From Moringa oleifera (lineage: Eukaryota > Streptophyta > Magnoliopsida > Brassicales > Moringaceae): 64,000 bases of DNA. The position numbers and the translations under genes were made by a program. The stretch spans positions 10,294,001 through 10,358,000 of the forward strand of contig JAJFZO010000609.1 in the NCBI GenBank assembly GCA_021397835.1. Reading direction: 5' to 3'. This document shows positions 48,366 to 60,000 of this stretch, piece by piece. The notes beneath the pieces were generated by a model that was not told the origin of the DNA, searched no databases, and saw only the letters and a list, made by a program, of their open reading frames with translations. Each line of letters opens with the position of its first letter. Positions within the stretch are counted from its first letter, which is position 1.

Positions 48366-50681
48366 GACTCACTTAATTTACGATTATTTAATTAATTACA
48401 TATACTTAATTAATTCAACAATGTAGACCTAACTGTATCTTAAGCAAGTTTAATGATCGAGAACCTTTTAGACAATGAAACGTACGTATACCAATTTATT
48501 GTTTTTAAAAATACAAGAACAAATTGCCGTATCGGGCGATGAATACGACTGCTCGATACTTGTCTCTTCGTGGGAGGTCACAGAAGTGTCGTCCGGACGT
48601 TTGTTCTTAATATTTTTAGCAATCTATGGAGCGATTACGAATCTCATGTTGTTGATCAGTTTTTCGCACATGGATTATATACTGAAGCCCCACGTCGACG
48701 TTTTAAAGAAGCATATATATTCTCGTCGATCATTTGTTCTCGTGTCTGGATTTGTTAGTTGAAAACCTCGCAAGCAACACAATCTTGACAAATATCTTAA
48801 GCATGACATGCAGGCATGCCCAGCGTGAGTAGCTACAAAATTATTTACATATATACATACATGTTCTCACATATCTACATGCTATTGGACTCCACATATA
48901 TATATATATAAAGATTAAATACAATAACATAAGTTAAATGTACTAGCTTGAATAGCAATTGGGATAAATTATTATAGAGGTTTGTTTAGTAATTTTCTAA
49001 AAAAATAATATTTTACTTTTTTAATATATTAAAAATTATATATTATTCTTCAAATTTTGCATGTAGAAAGAAGTCAATGTACTTGTATTTTTTATTAACA
49101 AATTTGTAATAAAAAATTAAGTTTCTTTTATTATATGTATTAAGTTTCCAGATGATCTTGCTAAACACCAAATTTAACAATATTTTGATACTAAAAGAGT
49201 TTTTTATATATATATATATATTTTTTTAACATCATTTTTTTTATTTTCAACTTATTACATTAAAATGGCGTTATAAATATTATTTTAATAATATTATATA
49301 AAAATTATCAATAACTAATAATTTAAATTATATATTGAATAAACTGATTTTATTTTGAAGCTTTTGATAAAATATTTTTAATTGCATAATTTTTTAATAA
49401 TGAAACAACATATATATAATGAATTAATTATCAAAAATATAATTTAAATAAAGAATAAAAAAGTGAATAATATAACAATTTTTTAAAAGAAAAAAAACAG
49501 TCAGTGTTGGTGCAGCACCATTGGAGATGGAAAAACAGTAAAATTATACGTTAATTGTACTGTTTCATCATATCCTTGGAGATGGCTTAGATACAGATAC
49601 GATTGCTTGTGATTTTTTTTGTTGACATATATCTTACATAAACATTTTTTTTTTAAAAAATAATATTTGTTAATAATAAGCATTTAAATTTAAATTTATC
49701 AAAAAATTAATGTTAAATTTCAAATACCTATGTTCTGAACACATACATGTGCATATATATACGAATGTGTTTATGTATGTATACATTAATGATGAATACC
49801 CACCCATGATGGGTCATGCATGAATGATGAAACCTGGCTGGACCTTGATTAGATAATAAGAACCAATCAAGATTACGATCCCGAAGAACCCTAAGATCAT
49901 AAATTCTGTTCCGTTGAGTAATCGTGTTTGTGGGTCCATGAGATCTTCGCCGAGCTTCATAGTATCTTTGCTTTGTTCACAAATCAGAATCTTAATCTTG
50001 TGTAAACTAAGGCGATCCCAGTCAGATTATCGATACATAACTACTCTTAGGTTTCCTAATGTGTTTTCCACGTAATATATAAATACTACATAGTCTTCTT
50101 CCTGCATGGTTTACTAACTCATCTACGAATTAATTAGAGATTTTGCATTTAGTCATAGATTGAGATTAATAAACTCAACCACTTAATATTATAAATTAAT
50201 TTTTACCTTAAAATTAATATTAACAAGAGATTTATATAATCCATGTGACTTATCTTGTTGTGTTATAAATCAGATGAATATATATATATAGCCTGCTAAT
50301 TATCTTTTTTTACCGAAATACATGGGGATTAAGGAAGAAATTTTTCTTTTTCTTTTTCTTTTTTTCTGTTTGGGAGGGAAGAAAATTAAATTTTGAGAAA
50401 TGAGAAGCATAAATATAAAGAAGGTAGGGGAACATCAACCACCATATTCGATGAGGATTTTATAGAGATTGAGGAGAGGGAAGCTCGGACAAGATGACAG
50501 AAGCTAACAGTTGTAAAAAAGCCGAGCTTTGATTTTGCTTGCACCACAGAATCAATCATTGATATTTTTCTTTGTTTCTTTATTTCTTCTGTTCTCTGCA
50601 GAAAGCCCACCAGCCAAGTTGAGGGGTACCTTTTTCTTTTTTGTTTGTCAAAGCCAGTGGCTAGGACGGCTAGGATCCCTA
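48366..50681. other. A+T-rich upstream region of ACC synthase
   Basis: No gene is called. The segment about 48475-48770 is richer in G+C and CpG than its surroundings and has an open plus-strand frame of 95 codons, but I do not recognise it. AT dinucleotide runs are at about 48896-48910 and 49207-49221. The last few hundred bp are presumably the ACC synthase promoter. Confidence 0.4.
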
Positions 50682-50688
50682 TATATAA
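50682..50688 (+). promoter_or_regulatory. TATA box of the ACC synthase gene
   Basis: TATATAA lies 105 bp upstream of the start codon, followed by a CT-rich leader. Spacing fits a transcription start at about 50712-50720. It is a good match but not experimentally placed. Confidence 0.65.
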
Positions 50689-50734
50689 GGGTATGTCCTT
50701 AACAAAGGTTTCATTCAACAGTCGCCTCTCTAAG

Positions 50735-50756
50735 CTCTCTCTCTCTCTCTCTCTCT
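50735..50756 (+). repeat. (CT)11 microsatellite in the ACC synthase leader
   Basis: Eleven CT units lie in the predicted 5' UTR, 36 bp before the ATG. CT-rich leaders are common in plant genes. The run may vary in length between individuals. Confidence 0.9.
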
Positions 50757-50792
50757 GAAACTTTCTTTAGAGGAGAAGAAGGGTCGTAAGAA

Positions 50793-52419
50793 ATGGCGAT
50801 AGAGATTGAGCAACCTGCCGCTGTTGAACTCTCGAGAGTTGCGGTTTCTGACACTCACGGGGAGGACTCTCCATACTTTGCTGGCTGGAAAGCTTACGAC
50901 GAAGACCCTTACCACGAATTGGATAACCCATCAGGAGTTATACAGATGGGATTGGCAGAAAATCAAGTAAGTTCATACAGAAAGATGCTCAGTAATCTTA
51001 GAATATATTCAGCAATGGGACCTTGGGCTCAACACTTCTGTTGTTGTTTCTTGACAGGTTTCATTTGATTTGGTGGAGGAGCACCTGGAAACGCATTCAG
51101 AGGCATCTACCTGGGGAGAAGGAGCCCCTGGGTTCAGAGAAAATGCTTTGTTTCAAGATTACCATGGACTTAAATCCTTCAGACAGGTACTTTAGTGGCT
51201 TGTATTCAATAATTTTTGCTTATATTATCGCACCTTTTTCTTCGATCGACTAAAGAGATCGGCCTCATCTGTTCACAGGCTATGGCAGGTTTCATGGAAG
51301 AAATAAGAGGAGGAAGAGCGAAATTTGACCCTGAAAGAGTAGTCCTCGCAGCAGGCGCTACCGCGGCCAATGAACTTCTCACCTTCATTTTAGCAAACCC
51401 TGGTGACGCTCTCCTGGTTCCAACTCCATACTATCCAGGGTAAGGACACAAGTCTCTCGCTGAAGCTATTTCGATTCCTAATTAGCCTTGTTGCGCCTTT
51501 TTCTTCATATTTTGCACTGACATCATACTTGGACCCTCTTTCCAGATTTGATAGAGACTTACGATGGAGAACCGGAGTGAAAATCGTGCCGATCCACTGT
51601 AACAGCTCGAACAATTTCCAGGTGACTCCTCAGGCTCTTGAATCTGCATACAGAGACGCACAAGCCATGAACATGAAAGTGAGAGGAGTGCTCATAACCA
51701 ACCCTTCAAACCCTTTAGGCATCACAGTCCAACGTCAAGTCCTGGAAGAGATTCTCGATTTCGCTACACGTAAAAACATCCATCTCGTCTCTGATGAAAT
51801 CTACTCAGGCTCAGCCTTCTCGTCGTCTGAATTCGTAAGCGTCGCAGAAATCCTGGAGGCACGTGGGTATAGAGACGCTGAAAGAGTTCACATTGTGTAC
51901 AGTCTTTCCAAGGACCTCGGCCTTCCAGGTTTCAGAGTCGGAACCATTTACTCTTACAACGATAAGGTCGTCACCACCGCGAGAAGAATGTCTAGCTTCA
52001 CCTTGATTTCTTCTCAAACGCAGCATATGTTGGCTTCCATGCTGAGCAACAACAATTTCACTCAGAATTATATCAAGACTAACCGAGAGAGGCTGAGAAG
52101 AAGATATGAGATGATCGTCCAGGGACTGAAGAGCGCAGGGATCAAGTGTTTGAAGGGTAACGCAGGGCTATTTTGCTGGATGAATCTGAGTCCATTATTG
52201 GAGGAACTCACAGTAAAAGGTGAACTGGCTCTCTGGGATTCTATCCTGCATGAAGTGAAACTGAATATCTCTCCAGGCTCTTCCTGCCATTGTTCTGAAT
52301 CAGGCTGGTTCAGGGTTTGTTTCGCTAACATGAGTGAGCAGACGCTACAGGTTGCATTGGAAAGAATACACAGATTCGTGGAAGAAAGAAACGGAACAAA
52401 GAATGACACAAGTTGCTGA
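50793..52419 (+). CDS. ACS7: 1-aminocyclopropane-1-carboxylate synthase, ACS7-like (type III)
   Basis: This PLP enzyme converts S-adenosylmethionine to ACC, the committed step of ethylene synthesis, in the cytosol. Exons 50793-50966, 51058-51186, 51279-51439 and 51546-52419 join to 445 residues; three introns at these places are usual for ACS genes. Diagnostic parts: [20 protein letters not shown] near residue 11, [40 protein letters not shown], and [14 protein letters not shown] with the PLP lysine at 277. The protein ends only 19 residues after the conserved VALERI. It therefore lacks the C-terminal MAP-kinase and CDPK phosphorylation tail of type I and the TOE-binding tail of type II. Together with the N-terminus this points to the ACS7 group. 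It has a TATA box and a CT-rich leader. It interrupts an otherwise Arabidopsis-like gene order. Confidence 0.96.
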
Positions 52420-55400
52420 ACGATTAATCTTCATTTCTTTTCTTTCTTTTTTTTGGGTTCTAATTACCCATTTTGATAAATTTTCTTTACAACAAAACCC
52501 AGTTTCCCAAATCTGGTTATGCCTAATTATTTTGTAAATCCGATTGAATTAAAACATATAAGTGTTTTCTTGCTTCTGGCGAAGCAAGTTTCCTAGAAAT
52601 CCCACCTGTCCTTTTTACTATCCGCTTGTACCTTTCACATCCAGCTATAATCAAAACTAGTATTCTATCTTCCCTTTTGAGTTGGATTTTATTTAACATA
52701 TTCTACCCGACAAGCTTAGATTTTATTTTGCTAATCTTTAAAAATAAAAAATATATATTATTTGTATCAATAAAAGTTATATTAACAGAATATCCATTTC
52801 TTAAAATTAAGTATTAATTCTAAGCCCAATATATATTTATTATTGTAAAGAACCAAGCAATTAATGTCTGAAAATTAAACAGAATGGTAAAGTTGGTAGA
52901 GACTTCTTCATGGATTAGTTAGAAAGTTGGACTTTGAAATTTTTGACATTTGAGGTCTTTTTCATTATTAATTCTGCTTTCTTTCATTTTCTATAGTTCT
53001 TGAGCGTGTTCCGGTTGATCCCACTCTCCTCATCAGGTAATACACAAAGCTGTACTGATTAAGACGCCTGGACTGACAATTACGTATAAGATATACATGA
53101 GCCCACCATAAGTTGATTTATGATTTTAATATATGATATGGTACTTATATATATACATGTGAACATTAATTATGTGTGTTTTATAGATACCATCCAATAA
53201 TGGTCAACCGGGATGCCATTCAACACAAGCCCAAAACCAATATTTGTTAAGAGCGAACTAAACCAAATTGATTAATTATTTAATTGTATGTTAATCTAAA
53301 CATCGCATTAACAAATTAGGACTAACCCTAGCTAATAACCTATGAATGAACACTATTATGGGATAATTATACATGTAGAACTAAGCTTGTTGGTAGCTTG
53401 AGAAGGAATCTATAGTCTATTTAGATATAAACGTGAGTTTTGGGCTCTATATATGCATGATGTTGTTATCTATTAGTCTTTTGTATTAAAAAAATATATT
53501 TATTATCTCAAATGTTAAACTACCAGGATGAAAAATAAAAAATTAAAAAAATTGACCCTTAAGCTGTAATCATTAAATATCGGATTCTAATATTCAACTA
53601 GTTTGATGTGTGTATATATATATATATATTGTAGTTTACAATATTCTATAAAAAAAATAGATAAAATATATACCAATTATTTATTTTAATAAAATTATAA
53701 TGTTTTACCGTTTCTTCCAAAGGTCAATATATACGTTAGATAAATAAAAAAATTATTTTTAGATATATATATTTAAAAATATATAATATTAAAAATTTAT
53801 AATAAATATGTGATTATATGAAACACCTAAAATATGAAAAAGAATTTCACATTCAAGTTTGAAATGATAATTTAGTCACTGTTGATAAATCTTATATTAT
53901 TAAAAATCATAATGTTAAGTGATATAAAATTTTAATTATTTATGTTATTAAATAAATTTTAATATTTTAAAATTTATTAATTAAATTAAATCTTATAAAA
54001 AAATTAGTAATAATTGAGAATTCAAATTGAGAATCTTGTATAATTGATTTTAACTTAATAAAATATTCAAACTCTTATCTTGAAAAAATTTAAAATTTTT
54101 TAAGTGATAACAATACATTTTTTAAATTTTATACCATTATTTTTTAAACAAAATTTATAAAAATAAATTTTAAATTGAAAATTATTTAAATATAATAAGT
54201 AAATTCAAAGTGAAGTGAACAATTTATTTAAATAATTTTTTAGTTATTTAATTCTTCATAAATATTAGAACTAAATTTTAATTTAATTTAATTTAATAAA
54301 ATAAAGTTTAATTTTTTATATTAAATTAATTCATAATATAACATATAAAATAAAAATTTATATACTTATTATTTTATAATATTTTTAAAAAAGCAAACTA
54401 TATATAGATAGAGAAACCATTGCTATATTTGCTAATAAAGAGTTGACAAATTTGGCGAGAAAACTACAGCAACTCCCTTTTGGCCTTTCAATTGTCAAAG
54501 GTCAAAGTGCACAACGAGGACACAAGAAGAGTCTGGTTGAAAAGCAGCCGTGTCCATCATCCAAACGTGGAGGCCGCCGCGTAACCACGTGATGATGATG
54601 ATGGATTTGTGATCATCATCATAATAATTTCTTGCTTTTAACTTACGTACCACTGGCAGCGGATGGGAAGTGTCCATTAAGCGTCAAGCTTTGTGGTTGC
54701 GTGATCCGCAAGGCCACTGGACTTGGGGGAGGGGGGTCCACATCGGATCGCAAATCTGAGTACATCATTTGTGATTGATTGGTGAAGCTTTTTCGCAACT
54801 GGTCGGCCCTAAATCCTAATTCACTTTAGAGTCCCACTTGTGTTCACACATATGCATTTGTTTTTAAACAATATTAGGAAAACTTAATCATGAAAACTAA
54901 ATGGGCTTTAGGCTAAATGATATTTAAACTTTTCAATTATTTTTTGTAAGCTAAATTAAATTTTAAAATAAAAACTTTATAAAATTTTGATATTTATTTA
55001 TGTTATTAGTTCAAAAAATTACACACCAAATATTTATTTATTAATTTGATCTAAATTAAATTTTATTAAAAAATTAAAAAAATTAGATATATTTAAATTA
55101 AATATCATATATAATAAATTTGTATTTAATATTTTTTATAAATATAAAAAATATTTAAGCTATCATTACAAAAGTTTTAAAATTTTTTTAACACTAAAAA
55201 TATATATTTGAAAATTTACAATATCAAATTTTAAATTTTTATTAAAAATATATTTTATATACAAATTATTTAAATTTAAGAGATATAAATAAATTAGAGC
55301 AAATAATTTATTTTAAATATTTTAATAATAAAAGTATTTTTAATTTTTTATAAATATTTAAATTAAGGTCTAATTTGAATCAAATTGAAATTTCATTTAT

Positions 55401-55603
55401 CATATTTTTTGAACATGAGAATTTGATTAGTAAGATGAAGTAAACATAAGATTTTTATGGGATCTTTACCCTAAAATTTAATATATTAATTTAATTTAAA
55501 TTAATTCTTAATTTAAAAAATTAATAATATTTTGTTATTGAAATACTTCAAAAATAACTTAATTAACTACACACTCAATTTCAAATTCATCTTTCAAATC
55601 AAT

Positions 55604-55634
<31 letters not shown>

Positions 55635-57014
55635 ATTCAACAATATTAAAATTTAAAAAATATTTTAAATACTTCAAATTTTTAATTTTTTTATGATGAT
55701 AGTTTAAATATTTTTAATATTTCTTAAAAAAATAAATTAACATTTATTATACAAGATTTTTAATTTACATATATTTTATTTTTAATTCTTTTAAAATACA
55801 ATTTAATTTGATCTAAATTATTAAAATAATATTTATTTTTTTTTTTATAACATGAATTCAACATTGTGATGTTATACAATCTATATCCTAAGTTTTAAAA
55901 CAATATTAACCACCCCCCCCCCCTCCAAAAAAAAAAAATCAGTCTTAAGAACTAAATGGAAGATAGTTATGTGTACATGAAATCAATATATTTTTACATC
56001 ACTTTAGTATGATAAATTGGTTTTTAAATAAAGATACAAAATGTATAAATTATATGATTTAAAATTTGTTTAAAACTTTCATAGGTGTCTTTGATTCTCC
56101 CTGGAACATTTGACTATTTAACCAAATATGATTGAATCATAGTGAATTTATATTTTATATTTTAAATATATTAATATTAAATATAAGATAATATACTATT
56201 TAAATTATATTATAATATTAATAAATACAAAAATTAATTAATTATTTACTTATTTTAGTTACTTATGGCTTTTTAATTGAAAGTGCATAGTGAGAACAAC
56301 TTAAAAATTAATTTGAGTATAATGAATACAAAGTAGAGTTTGCTATAAGGCTAGCGGCATGGAGCACATGCAACCGATACCATTGTTTACAAAATTGATT
56401 AACAAGGTAATTTTTTATTATATTTTATTACCATTTTTACAGTAAAATATACATGCACAAAAGCACTTGCTAGAGGTAAGTAGCCATTATAAAAATTGAC
56501 CTCATTTAAAGAAAAACCCGTATGAAATCATAATTTGTGGAGGCAAATATTGTCCGACATTAACAATATCATGTTGACAATGATATGACGATGTTAATGT
56601 TGGGCAGATAAGTTTTTGAAATGTCAAAATACTTTGAAGGAAAATAATTAAGTTAAACACATTTTTATCGGATAAAATATATTAATTTTAGTTACATAAT
56701 TATTGGTTGAGTAATTTTTATTTATTTTTCTTTTTTATTTTTTTCTAAAGCCACAGTTGGTAATAAGACCCACAGAAGACAACGCTGGGCCTCTTGGTTT
56801 GGACTGAGGAGGCCATTCTACCCCAATGGACAGCCCATGAAGTGGTTCCTTATCAATCTACCCGGACCATATTTAAACGATGTCGCTTGCTTAACAAAGC
56901 AGCTAAAAATGACTGTCGTCAGACGTCAATGCTGAGGTGGCCACTAGCAAAATGGAGACGATGCAATAGAGCGGTGGACATAGCAGGGTCTCATAGCAGG
57001 TTCTCTGTTACAGA
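52420..57014. other. A+T-rich spacer with inverted-repeat elements
   Basis: No gene is visible. Position 53930-54330 is a very A+T-rich block ending in TTAATTAAATTAAATC-like inverted sequences. Position 54960-55850 is an imperfect large inverted repeat: about 55030-55165 matches the reverse complement of about 55690-55830, sharing TTTGATCTAAATTA, ATAATAAAT and AATATTTAARCTATCAT. (AT)n is at about 55610-55634 and a C13 run at about 55911-55923. The last 200 bp are G+C-richer and are the probable prolidase promoter and 5' UTR. Confidence 0.5.
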
Positions 57015-60000
57015 ATGGCTGAGCCTCGGGCGGGAGCCATGGAACTGGCTTCATCTTCGCCTTCGTCTCTCTCTCCGCCCCCAGTACCGATGGAGCTCCA
57101 CGCCATCAACCGCGAAAAGCTTCTTAATTCTATTCGCCAGCACCTCTGTCTCTGCTCTCGTCCTCTCCACGGCTTCGTCTTCCTTCAGGTAGTATCGACA
57201 CGTATACGACTTCCTGTACGTATATGTATGTCCTGGAATACATTTCGGTGATTTTTTATTGTTCTTTTTTGTTTTAACTTTGATTTATTGACCGATCCTT
57301 GACAGGGAGGTGAGGAGCAAACTCGCTACTGCACCGATCACCTCGAGCTCTTTAGGTATTTTGCTCAATCTTGAAATCATATGTGATGGATGTCATGTAT
57401 TTTATTTCGGAGGGAGCGTATATGGACTGATAACTTGCAGTTAAGTTTGACCAAATGAGGTGCAATGCGTGGGGCCCTTTTTTTTTTAAATAAAAAATGT
57501 TTAAATTGGATTTTATCATTGATTGTCTTAATTAGTGGTTTATTTTAGTTTCTTCTAATTAGATTGGTCAATTTCATTCGCAGACAGGAGAGTTATTTTG
57601 CTTATTTATTTGGAGTGAGAGAGCCTGGTTTCTGTGGAGCTATAGTGAGTCCGCACCTTTTCTCTTTTTGGTTTTTTGCTTACTCAGTGCTGTATTGAGC
57701 TTTGCGTCCCGTGTATTATCTTTTTCAGTATACAAAGGTGATGCTCTGATGAAGACTATGCATTACATTGAAATGTTTACTTTTGTTGCTAAAATTTACA
57801 TTGATCATTAAAGATTAACTTTTCTATTTGAGTACTTGAAATCTACTGTTGGTCAGATTCATAATTGAAATTGGCCTGGGACAAAGGATTACCGTTTAGC
57901 ATGTGACTCTCTCCATTATTGGTTCTGTTTGAGCAGATAGCCATAAATTAGTATGTAACTCTCTCAATTTAAATCTGCATCTGCTGGTTTTTTCAAATGT
58001 GAACGCTCCCTTGCTGTCAAAAAATGTGCGTCCTTAGCATGCTATAGAGATTGAGATCCGTTCTGAAAGCTGTTAATTAGTTGGATTCTTGCTTTGTGAG
58101 TAGTGATGTTTTGTTCAAGTGCTCCGGCTTATTAAATTCATTGAACAGTGAATTTATCAACTTTTTTTTTTCAATATCTGAAGGATATTGCCAGTGGGAA
58201 GGCTATTCTGTTTGCTCCTCGGTTATCTGCTGACTACGCCATTTGGTTGGGAGAAATAAAGCCATTATCCTACTTTCAGGTGATTTTGATGTCAATATCT
58301 ATTCATATATTGTGTCAAATTGGGATGTAAATTTATTAAATTATTTTCTCCTCCTTTTTTTGCAGGAAAGATACATGGTTAGCAAGGTTTACTATACTGA
58401 TGAGATTGTCAAAGTCTTGCATGATCAATACAAGGGATCTGGAAAGCCTTTGTTGTTTCTTTTGCATGGGCTTAACACTGATAGCAATAAGTTCTCGAAG
58501 CCTGCTGAGTTTGAGGTTCTCCCATCTCAAAGCATAGTTCTTTCATTACAGAGTGATGGCAATGTCCTCAAGTTTTATTACACTATTCTACTTCATGCTG
58601 AGCGATCAATCATTGCTGCGATAGCACCATGTTGATAAAGGGCCTGACAAGTCATTTTTCAAATTTACTTGTATTTCTATTCAGGGGATTGAAAAGTTAG
58701 AGACAGATTTGGCTACCTTGCATCCTATTTTGACTGAGTGCCGTGTTGTAAAGTCAGACTTGGAGCTTGCTCTTATACAATTTGCCAATGATATAAGCTC
58801 TGAAGCTCATGTTGAGGTATTCCTTTGTTAGATAACATACCTGTAATTCACGACTCTTGATATAGATACAAGTAATAAAGTATTAATATGTGATGGTGCA
58901 TATGGCTCTTGGAAGTTACTTTATGATTAATTATTCAGTATTGCAGCTTGGGTCCCTAACTAATGATAAAATTTCATACACAGTAATTTCTCATGCGCAT
59001 ATTTGCGTGTTTCTGTATTATTGGATTCAAGTTCAGCATGTTTCTGTATTATTGCATTCAAGTTCAGCATTTTTCTCCTCTGCATCCAGGTTATGAGAAA
59101 AACTGGAGTTGGCATGAAAGAATATCAGTTGGAAAGCATGTTTCTGCACCATACCTACATGTATGGAGGCTGTAGGCACTGTTCATACACATGTATTTGT
59201 GCTACTGGAGAAAATAGGTTAGATTTGTCTTCAATTGTGGCTATTGATCTTTTTGTATGGTATGGTCATTCATTGTATCCTATGCATGCGGTACATTTTT
59301 GGGACACATGCTTGTAGAGGAAGCAACTTTGGAACATAAAAGGAGAGGCAACTTTTAAACATAAAAGGGGAAAAAACTGTCAACTTAAAATTCCTTATTT
59401 ATACAGGGAAAGTTCCACAGATTATCTAATTGTTTAGGAATATATCCTGTACTTTACTTCCTCAGTGTAATGGAGATGAAATACTAATGATATTGTCAAG
59501 TGAAAGTATTATATGGTAGGAAGAGAACCTTGTGGTCATGGGGTTTAGAAGGCGATACGGGTTATATGGGCTAATATACAACCATCGGTAGGGTTTAGAG
59601 TGGGGCGGAGAAGTTTAGGAGATTCTAGAAGGATACGTGGTGTGGCGATAGATCATTAGCTGTGAACTATCCGAACTTTTATGGTATGGCATGTAATAAG
59701 GAAGCGTCGGTGAGTCATGTGGGTTGGATGATGGGGGCTTCATGGGAGGTTAACTTTAGGAGGGAGGCATAGGATTGGGAAATTGATTTGGTTGGGAGAT
59801 TCTTTGATAGGATCTACTGTTAGATTGGAAATTGATAAAGAGGATAGTGTTATATGGAGAGGGAATGCTACATGGAAATACACGGTTCAATCTTGTTTCA
59901 GGTTGCTAGAGAGGGTGCAACAACAGGATTAGGTGGCCTGTTTCCCATGGAAATTAATATGGAAGGTCAAGGCACCTACTAAAGTAGCTTTCTTCATATG

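Noticed and set aside
50386..50718. 110-codon minus-strand frame upstream of ACC synthase
   Set aside because: It covers the promoter and TATA box of ACS, has no recognisable domain, and lies antisense to the leader.
54585..54630. GATGATGAT...ATCATCATC hairpin, possible microRNA precursor
   Set aside because: The stem is simple trinucleotide repeat pairing, too short and low in complexity for a microRNA precursor.
56794..57192. 132-codon frame overlapping prolidase exon 1
   Set aside because: It is out of frame with the prolidase start, which has clear homology and splice continuity. The overlap is probably chance in a G+C-richer leader.
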